NCBI GenBank assembly: GCA_017960525.1
Contig: JAGCZA010000074.1
Span: forward strand, 1 to 47,635
Direction of reading: 5' to 3'
Origin: Prevotella sp.
Lineage (GTDB): Bacteria; Bacteroidota; Bacteroidia; Bacteroidales; Bacteroidaceae
DNA: 47,635 bases
The position numbers and the translations under genes were made by a program. Under the pieces are notes generated by a model. That model worked only from the letters and a program-made list of their open reading frames with translations. It did no database searches and was not told the origin of the DNA. Shown in pieces: positions 42,226 to 47,635 of this stretch (its first letter is position 1; each line of letters starts with the position of its first letter).

Positions 42226-45200
42226 GGATCCGCCCGTTCTGCTGGATTTGGAATCCAGCAGAAGTGAGTATGAGGATTTGCAATCCGACTACCAGCCTGT
42301 TACGCATTGCAAATGCTGATATTCAGGGCGTGCGGATTACAAATCCGCACGAACAGGTAGTGACTACAACTATATCATACGATTCCTTTGGAAACATTGT
42401 CTCCGACACGACAAAAGCAGCGGGGCTTGAGGATATCATACGGACGTTCACTTATGACAACACCCAGCGATTCGTGAAAAGCAGCTATGAGCGGGGCTAC
42501 ATCTGGAAGGTTTACACATACGACCAGTGGGGCAACAGGCTTACGGAAACAGACAAGACACGTTCAGCCAATCCTACGACCACCCAATTCACCTATGACA
42601 ATTGGGGGAATCTTATGTCTGCAACTTCTCCTGACGGCCGACTCACCACCTACAAGCGCGGATGGGGTTCAGCCCAGTCCAAGAAATACTTTGTGCTGGA
42701 ACAAGGCACGGCAAGACCGTGGGTGAAGACCTGGTACGACAGCAAGGGGCGAGAGGTGCTTGAGGAAAGCATAGGCCAAGGGGAACTGTCACTAAAGAAA
42801 ACGACCAGTTACAACAACAAAGGTCTTGTTTGCACGATAGCCCATAATATAGGGTCGCAGACTGTCACCGAAGACATTACCTATTATACAAATGGCAAAA
42901 AGCAAACAGATGTATTAAGCACAGGTGAAAGTGCCTCCTATTCATACGGTTGGCAGAGTGTTACGGCTAACAATAATGGGCGTATCACGACAACGCGCCA
43001 CGACTCATGGGGCAATGTCGTTGAAACAGAGGATGCCCTGGGCAATACTACCACTTACATCTATGCCTCCTGCGGCAAGCCTGCCTCAGTAACATCCTGC
43101 GGGACGACAGTCACCATGGAGTACGACGAAGCTGGCAACCAGACAAAGCTCATCGACCCTGATGCGGGAACGATGACCTATACCTACGATGCATACGGGC
43201 GCATCAAGACGCAGAAGGACGGGCGCAACTATACAACCACCAACATGTATGACTCGAAAGGGAGACTGTCGTCGTCATCAACAGCAGGCATTGCCACCAC
43301 CTATACCTACGGCCAGACCAACAGCAACAAGGGGTTGCTCCTCTCCACTTCGCGCAGCGGCAATACCATCAGCTACACCTACGACCAGTACGGGCGCGTA
43401 CAGCAAGAGACGCGTACGGTCTCAGGTCTCGGCACGCGCACGTTCCAGTACACTTACGGCACAAACGGACTCCTGTCATCCGTCCAGTACCCCGGCTCTG
43501 TCAGCGTAGCCTACCAGTACGACAGCTACGGCAACCGCAACAGCATCGGCGCCAACGGCACCACCGTATGGCAGACGGATGCCGTCACGGCACAGGACTC
43601 GGCCATCACCACCACCGCCAGACTGGGCGCCAGTCTGAAGTCAACCACCGTGGCAGACCTGGCAGGGAGGGTGACAAACAAGGCCCTCTCCTACAACAGC
43701 GGTTCGACCATACGTTCATTGGGATTCGCCTACAATACGGCTACGGGTAACATGACAGGACGCACCGGCATGTTCGCAAGCAGTGAGACTTTCACATACG
43801 ATGACCTTGACCGCCTCACAGGTGTCAGTCTTGGAGGCGTTGCCGCCAGTGCCATCAGTTATGCCCCCAACGGCAACATCACCACCCAGACGGACATTGG
43901 ACGGTATTACTATGAGGGCAGCAAGCCGCATGCCGTGACGGCGGTGGACAACACCCGCCGAAAGATTCCCACATCGCAGCTCGACACCCAGTACAACGCC
44001 TTTGGGAAAGTGAGCCAGATAATGGACTACGGTAACGATGGCTATAGGATGTTGCTTGACTACGGCCCTGACAACGAGCGGTGGCGCACACGGCTCTACA
44101 GGAACACCAGCACCCTGCAGCGCACCACCTACTACATGGGCGACTACGAGGAGATAGTCGAGGGCGGCACCACCCGCAAACTGTACTACCTCGGCAATGA
44201 CGTGCTCTACAAGAAGCAGGCCAGTCAGCCCGACAGTGTCTTCTACCTCTTCACCGACCATCTGGGCAGCGTCATCGCCATCGTCGACCAGAACGGCAGC
44301 GAGAAGTTTCATGCCACCTACGACGCATGGGGCAACCAGACCGTGACGCGCAACGACATCGGCTTCCGACGCGGCTACACCGGCCACGAGATGCTGCCGG
44401 AGTTCGGCCTCATCAACATGAACGGCCGTCTCTACGATTCGCAGATAGGACGGTTCCTTTCCACCGACAACTACGTGCAGGAGCCATGGAACAGCCAGAA
44501 CTTCAACCGGTACAGCTATTGCCTGAACAATCCGCTGAAATATACTGACCCAGACGGGGAGTTTTTTGGCACAATATTTGCCGCTGTAACAGACCTCTTT
44601 AGTAACGTAATCAAGCATGGATTCAATGTCAGCCAATACAATTGGGCTAAGACTGAGAATGCATGGAAAATTGATATGGCCCCCTTCAAGGGGAATGCTT
44701 TTGATGTGTTTCTTAACGTAACGTGGGGCATTACTAATACTTCTATTGGAAATCTAACAGCCCATTTCACAAATATGGTTGGAATGGTTGATGGTGTATC
44801 ATCTTTTGAAGGTATGACAGCAATAAGTGGTATCACAAAAGGCGGTAGTGCCTTCACTATCGGGCCATACAGTTTTGGCCCTGATGGATATGAAGCAACA
44901 TGGCGTGACCATCTTTTTGTCCACGAATATGGTCACTATCTCCAACACAAAATATTTGGGCCGACTTACATGTCGGTTATTGGGGCTCCAAGTCTAGCAA
45001 GTGCTGCAGGTCTGAGCAATGGCATCCCCCACAAGTACCGATGGTTTGAAACTGATGCCAGCAGAAGAGGGGCAAATTATTTCGACGAGAAATATGGAAA
45101 TGGCAGTGCTGGATATACAACAGGTAGTGCAATGTATTTTGACATCAATTCTTTTATTACTGGAAAGCAGTCTCTATATGTGAACCCAAGAACAGGAACC

Positions 45201-45296
45201 TATAACATAAGACCTAATGCCATTTCTGGAGCGAAATCTTCCTACTTAGATTTCTTAATACCTATATTCACAATGTCTTTTATTCCATTACTATAG
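42222..45296 (+). CDS. RHS/YD-repeat protein, 5'-truncated, with zincin-like C-terminal tip
   Basis: 1024 aa if read from the ATG at 42222, but residues 1-~45 are encoded by a palindromic repeat element and there is no signal peptide. Residues ~50-780 are YD repeats (TYDNWGNLMSATSPDGR, TYDAYGRIKTQKDGRN) ending in the RHS core: FTDHLGSVIAIVDQNGS, TYDAWGNQ, GFRRGYTGHE, LINMNGRLYDSQIGRFLSTD, NRYSYCLNNPLKYTDPDGE. After the core the base composition drops sharply (from ~44565). The tip carries HEYGH (H901, E902, H905) with WFETD (E943 or D945) as possible third zinc ligand. RHS proteins wrap and deliver C-terminal toxins. Intact relatives are much longer, so this may be a silent or partial copy. 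Confidence 0.85.
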   Translation: MRIRPFCWIWNPAEVSMRICNPTTSLLRIANADIQGVRITNPHEQVVTTTISYDSFGNIVSDTTKAAGLEDIIRTFTYDNTQRFVKSSYERGYIWKVYTYDQWGNRLTETDKTRSANPTTTQFTYDNWGNLMSATSPDGRLTTYKRGWGSAQSKKYFVLEQGTARPWVKTWYDSKGREVLEESIGQGELSLKKTTSYNNKGLVCTIAHNIGSQTVTEDITYYTNGKKQTDVLSTGESASYSYGWQSVTANNNGRITTTRHDSWGNVVETEDALGNTTTYIYASCGKPASVTSCGTTVTMEYDEAGNQTKLIDPDAGTMTYTYDAYGRIKTQKDGRNYTTTNMYDSKGRLSSSSTAGIATTYTYGQTNSNKGLLLSTSRSGNTISYTYDQYGRVQQETRTVSGLGTRTFQYTYGTNGLLSSVQYPGSVSVAYQYDSYGNRNSIGANGTTVWQTDAVTAQDSAITTTARLGASLKSTTVADLAGRVTNKALSYNSGSTIRSLGFAYNTATGNMTGRTGMFASSETFTYDDLDRLTGVSLGGVAASAISYAPNGNITTQTDIGRYYYEGSKPHAVTAVDNTRRKIPTSQLDTQYNAFGKVSQIMDYGNDGYRMLLDYGPDNERWRTRLYRNTSTLQRTTYYMGDYEEIVEGGTTRKLYYLGNDVLYKKQASQPDSVFYLFTDHLGSVIAIVDQNGSEKFHATYDAWGNQTVTRNDIGFRRGYTGHEMLPEFGLINMNGRLYDSQIGRFLSTDNYVQEPWNSQNFNRYSYCLNNPLKYTDPDGEFFGTIFAAVTDLFSNVIKHGFNVSQYNWAKTENAWKIDMAPFKGNAFDVFLNVTWGITNTSIGNLTAHFTNMVGMVDGVSSFEGMTAISGITKGGSAFTIGPYSFGPDGYEATWRDHLFVHEYGHYLQHKIFGPTYMSVIGAPSLASAAGLSNGIPHKYRWFETDASRRGANYFDEKYGNGSAGYTTGSAMYFDINSFITGKQSLYVNPRTGTYNIRPNAISGAKSSYLDFLIPIFTMSFIPLL
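42235..42357. repeat. Palindrome-rich ~122-bp element, copy 1
   Basis: Four hairpins in series: GCTGGATT..AATCCAGC, GGATTTGCAATCC, GCATTGCAAATGC and GTGCGGATT..AATCCGCAC. The two ends (GTTCTGCTGGATT, and the complement of the right end, GTTCGTGCGGATT) are related, like imperfect terminal inverted repeats. It is near-identical to copy 2 at 47055-47176. It forms the first codons of the RHS frame. Confidence 0.88.
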
Positions 45297-45370
45297 CAGC
45301 AAGCCATTAAAGATTGTTAAGTATTATTCTGTTTCGAAAAGAAATAATGTCTGTTTTAGTTATATTGTCG

Positions 45371-45378
45371 TAATTTTG
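45371..45378 (+). promoter_or_regulatory. Promoter -7 box (TAATTTTG) of the small lipoprotein
   Basis: TAATTTTGC, 36 bp before the ATG at 45414. The lipoprotein can thus be made even if the RHS gene is silent, as expected for an immunity gene. Confidence 0.65.
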
Positions 45379-45413
45379 CTAATGAATATATTTTAAGTCA
45401 AAAAAACTTCATT

Positions 45414-45812
45414 ATGAAAAGAGTACTTATTAATTCCTTGACTATTCTATGTTTCATGCTTCAGAGTTGCTCAAACGCATGTGACGATGAATATTTCATC
45501 CTGACTATTAGAAATGAAAGTGCGGATACAGTGTTTTGCGCACCTAGCTCACCACGCTATCCACCCACAGAAGCACATCACTTTACGGTCTTACCTCCTG
45601 GAGCAGAGACGAAATATGATATGCATCAAAGTGACGTTGATTATTTGGGAGTAGCCGACTATGTGGTTAGAAAGATGAAAATTGACGAGTATGGTTTAGA
45701 TAGAATTATTCGGGAAAGATTATATGATACTATTTACACATGTCATTCTTATTACGAACTAGAGTCACGTGGCTTCATAATAAAAATAAAACAAGAAGAT
45801 TTTAAGGATTAA
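45414..45812 (+). CDS. Small lipoprotein, candidate immunity protein for the RHS tip
   Basis: 132 aa. Lipoprotein signal with lipobox MLQSC (Cys19), then NACDDEY. The rest is a compact ~110-residue domain with TIRNESADTVFCAPSSPRYP and a charged C-terminus (GFIIKIKQEDFKD). I recognise no family. Position (118 bp after the RHS stop, own promoter, AT-rich like the tip) is what suggests immunity. A periplasmic or surface lipoprotein would suit protection against a secreted peptidase. This role is inferred from context alone. Confidence 0.7.
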   Translation: MKRVLINSLTILCFMLQSCSNACDDEYFILTIRNESADTVFCAPSSPRYPPTEAHHFTVLPPGAETKYDMHQSDVDYLGVADYVVRKMKIDEYGLDRIIRERLYDTIYTCHSYYELESRGFIIKIKQEDFKD

Positions 45813-45823
45813 CGGGAGGCGTT

Positions 45824-46249
45824 TTGAGGTGCATTATAGCCGTTGACAAATCTTTTGGTGGAAATTTGGGGCAACAGGACATACGGAACCTTCCGGGGCT
45901 AGGCGGCGACCCTAATACCACCCCTTTGGAAGACGTAAAGGTCTGGAGTTCGTATAGTAAGGCAGTAGGTCTTAAATATGGCGGTGAAAAATGTATTACA
46001 GAACAAACGCCTTTGAGAATCATAAATAATATGCAAGATGGATACGTTACGGCTATCAACCTTGATACAGGTGAGATTGGGCATAGTGTGGTCATGCAGA
46101 AGGTCATTCTACAAACTGCGACCAAAATAAGCGGTAAGCAAGTAGAAACCTTTCTATATTATGTAATGGATCCGTCAGGAGGCTATTATCACAAGATTTC
46201 AAGAAATATGATTATTAATGCAAAAAACGTATTTTACATTTGGCGTTAG
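45824..46249 (+). CDS. Orphan papain/C39-like toxin tip without a convincing start
   Basis: 141 aa from a TTG at 45824. The frame is open back to 45806 and has no ATG near its start. A Cys at residue 3 (VLRCIIAVDKSFGG), His87 in EIGHSVVMQKV and Asp116 in YYVMDPSGGYYHKI have the order and context of papain-fold/C39-like peptidases, including the typical GHSV..(30)..DPSGGYY ending. There is no signal peptide. This is what a displaced RHS C-terminal tip looks like, left as a silent cassette for recombination. GGGAGG at 45814-45819 could act as a ribosome site, so expression from TTG cannot be excluded. Confidence 0.6.
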   Translation: MRCIIAVDKSFGGNLGQQDIRNLPGLGGDPNTTPLEDVKVWSSYSKAVGLKYGGEKCITEQTPLRIINNMQDGYVTAINLDTGEIGHSVVMQKVILQTATKISGKQVETFLYYVMDPSGGYYHKISRNMIINAKNVFYIWR

Positions 46250-46328
46250 AAATGAACACATTACTGCAATTTGAACAAAAATAAGTTAAAAACAACAATT
46301 ATGGTGAAGTCTTTATAATATAATTATG

Positions 46329-46336
46329 TATTTTTG
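46329..46336 (+). promoter_or_regulatory. Promoter -7 box (TATTTTTG)
   Basis: TATTTTTGC, 50 bp before the ATG at 46386. It supports that start over the in-frame ATG at 46326, which lies in the box region. Confidence 0.62.
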
Positions 46337-46385
46337 CAATGATTTTGTACATGTAAGCCGCATTTATATCTGTAAAGCCAATATT

Positions 46386-47042
46386 ATGAAAGATTTTAAA
46401 ATATCATTTTTAGTCGTATTTGTTTTATTTAGTTTTAAACTATCTTATAGCCAAGAATTGGAACGGAATATTAGTATATTTAGGACGGCCTATACAAACA
46501 CGCAATTTACTGCCTCAAAAGACATTCAACAAATTGTTAAGCGTACAAATTTCCTGATTAGGAAACACACCAAGTTGGCTGCTATGAAAGGACTAAGGCA
46601 ATATCACATCTTTGAACTTTACCCTTGTGGCTCTTTTTACAGCAGGAGAGACTATGAAAACGGCAACTTCTTACTTGATCTAGAATATGGCTATGTTATG
46701 GTTAAGAATCCATCTAAATTGAAAAGGCTATTTACCAAAGGCAATAAATATATGCGTGGGCGGACAATTGTTACTGACTCTCTTGGGAATCTTGTGGCTT
46801 ATGGTGACGCCAGCTATTTATTCTTTGTAAAACAATCAAATGAAAAGAACGATGTGTACCAAAAAATAGCAAAACTCTTTTATGAAAGGAAAATTGATTA
46901 TGTTTTTTATACTCTCCAATATCCAGATATTTATGTCTGTATAACTGCTAACAATATGTTCGTTATTGAATCTCAAACAAGGGGATTGATTACAAAAACT
47001 TGGGAGGATTTCTTGCAAACCCGTGAGGGCGTTTCAAAATAG
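46386..47042 (+). CDS. Secreted protein of unknown function, candidate immunity protein for the orphan tip
   Basis: 218 aa from the ATG at 46386. Signal peptide (residues 1-21, LSYSQE). The remainder is a Tyr/Lys-rich alpha/beta domain (YHIFELYPCGSFYSRRDYENG, DYVFYTLQYPDIYVCITANNMFVI). No family recognised. It is AT-rich, has its own promoter, follows the papain/C39-like tip and ends exactly where palindromic element copy 2 begins. The order tip, secreted small protein, element mirrors the zincin tip and lipoprotein upstream, hence the immunity suggestion, which is inference. Confidence 0.68.
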   Translation: MKDFKISFLVVFVLFSFKLSYSQELERNISIFRTAYTNTQFTASKDIQQIVKRTNFLIRKHTKLAAMKGLRQYHIFELYPCGSFYSRRDYENGNFLLDLEYGYVMVKNPSKLKRLFTKGNKYMRGRTIVTDSLGNLVAYGDASYLFFVKQSNEKNDVYQKIAKLFYERKIDYVFYTLQYPDIYVCITANNMFVIESQTRGLITKTWEDFLQTREGVSK

Positions 47043-47054
47043 GCGCATCCTCCC

Positions 47055-47176
47055 CGTTCTGCTGGATTGCAAATCCAGCAGCCGTGAGTATGAGGATTTG
47101 CAATCCGACAACCAGCCTTTTCAGCATTGCAAATGCTGATACTCAAGGCGTGCGGATTGCAAATCCGCACGAACAG
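47055..47176. repeat. Palindrome-rich ~122-bp element, copy 2
   Basis: Same four-hairpin order as copy 1 at 42235-42357. Differences fall mostly in loops and linkers, or as paired changes (for example GGATTGCAAATCC here for GGATTTGGAATCC). The stretches GTGAGTATGAGGATTTGCAA and TGCGGATT..AATCCGCACGAACAG are shared exactly apart from the loop. Confidence 0.88.
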
Positions 47177-47253
47177 AATGTAGCAACGGGGTGACAATAA
47201 ATGGAGAATTTGAGGTTGCGCCTGGCGCATCTATAGAAATAAGAACGAACTAA
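47176..47253 (+). pseudogene. 3' remnant of a secreted-protein gene
   Basis: Right after element copy 2 a frame reads SNGVTINGEFEVAPGASIE and stops at 47251-47253. This is like the repetitive beta-strand end of secreted Bacteroidales proteins (compare the C25 protein's TIEINSGTTVKQGAELEI). The frame has no start and merges into the element, so it looks like the severed tail of a gene. Confidence 0.5.
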
Positions 47254-47266
47254 AAAACGAAGAATT

Positions 47267-47635
47267 ATGAGACAACTGGCAGCTTTATCCTTGTTTTCCC
47301 TTTTGCTCCTCCCGTTGTCGGCAAGTGCGGAGGATGCCGTGGAGATTGACGGCATCTGGTACATACTGGACGCAGAGACGAAGCAGGCCGAAGTGACAAC
47401 AGGCGCAAACTTCGACCTAGTCCTCCGGGACGAAACGGATGGGGCGACGGCTGACAGTTCGACCTTTTACACAGGCAGCGTGGACATTCCCGCATCTGTG
47501 ACATACGACGGTGAGGAGTACTGCGTGACGGGCATCGGAGAGAATGCTTTCCGCAGTTGCTACAACCTGACCTCAGTAACCATCCCCGGCAGCGTGACGA
47601 AAATAGAGGAAAAAGCGTTTTATGATTGTTACAAC
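47267..47635 (+). CDS. BspA-like leucine-rich-repeat surface protein (N-terminal part, runs off the window)
   Basis: At least 123 aa. Signal peptide (residues 1-21, SASAED). After a short N-terminal region with DGIWYILDAETKQAEV comes the start of LRR_5/BspA repeats: VTGIGENAFRSCYNLTSVTIPGSVTKIEEKAFYDCYN. BspA-like proteins of oral and gut Bacteroidales bind host proteins such as fibronectin or mediate adhesion. Only the beginning is visible. GC content rises again here compared with the genes upstream. No -7 box is visible between the remnant and this ATG. Confidence 0.88.
   Translation, partial: MRQLAALSLFSLLLLPLSASAEDAVEIDGIWYILDAETKQAEVTTGANFDLVLRDETDGATADSSTFYTGSVDIPASVTYDGEEYCVTGIGENAFRSCYNLTSVTIPGSVTKIEEKAFYDCYN

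Noticed and set aside
45824-46249. Intact independent peptidase gene
   Set aside because: It lacks a good start codon and signal peptide, and its catalytic-type Cys is only three residues from the best start, as expected for a displaced RHS tip; kept as an orphan cassette.

Overview
The window looks like a chromosomal segment of a gut- or rumen-type Bacteroidales bacterium, most likely Prevotella or a close relative. The grounds are: the Bacteroidetes -7 promoter box (TAnnTTTG, usually followed by C) before most transcription units on both strands; a type IX secretion (T9SS) C-terminal sorting domain; a gingipain-type C25 peptidase; a BspA-type leucine-rich-repeat protein; LruC/DUF4842 and DUF3244-like secreted proteins; dockerin-bearing secreted proteins; and adjacent xylulokinase and xylose isomerase genes. 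I see no rRNA, tRNA, CRISPR array, transposase or replication origin.

Layout. 1-3.4 kb: two secreted proteins (one cohesin-like plus dockerin), mltG, and a phosphoglycolate-phosphatase-like HAD gene with an almost leaderless promoter. 3.4-6.1 kb: a large multidomain secreted glycoside hydrolase (catalytic barrel, ricin-like, FN3, LamG, dockerin). 6.3-11.1 kb: an AAA-ATPase/PD-(D/E)XK protein, then an NMT1-like substrate-binding protein directly followed by a dCache-HAMP-SpoIIE phosphatase. 11.1-28.4 kb: a surface-polysaccharide locus. One leftward operon runs from a stand-alone receiver through an initiating sugar transferase, TolC-like protein, Wzc-like co-polymerase, Wzy-like polymerase and three GT2 enzymes. 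A second leftward operon starts with an LruC lipoprotein and continues with GT4, flippase and GT2. A GT2, a wrecked ATPase copy and an ATP-grasp gene lie at its edge. 28.6-33.4 kb: xylB and xylA with a candidate operator, a repeat-rich 584-bp intergenic stretch, a YfgM-like TPR protein and ribH.

33.4-47.6 kb is an AT-richer accessory region. Many of its genes have their own promoter: a membrane protein, a mosaic TPR/HTH lipoprotein regulator, a DUF3244-like protein, an S74-like protein with a T9SS tail, a C25 peptidase and two related small secreted proteins. It ends in what I think is the most interesting part. A 5'-truncated RHS/YD-repeat gene has an AT-rich C-terminal tip carrying a zincin HExxH motif. 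Behind it come a small lipoprotein (candidate immunity protein), an orphan papain/C39-like tip lacking a convincing start, and another secreted protein (candidate second immunity protein). Near-identical ~122-bp palindrome-rich elements flank the block, which suggests a polymorphic-toxin cassette array rearranged through those repeats. The window closes inside a BspA-like LRR gene.
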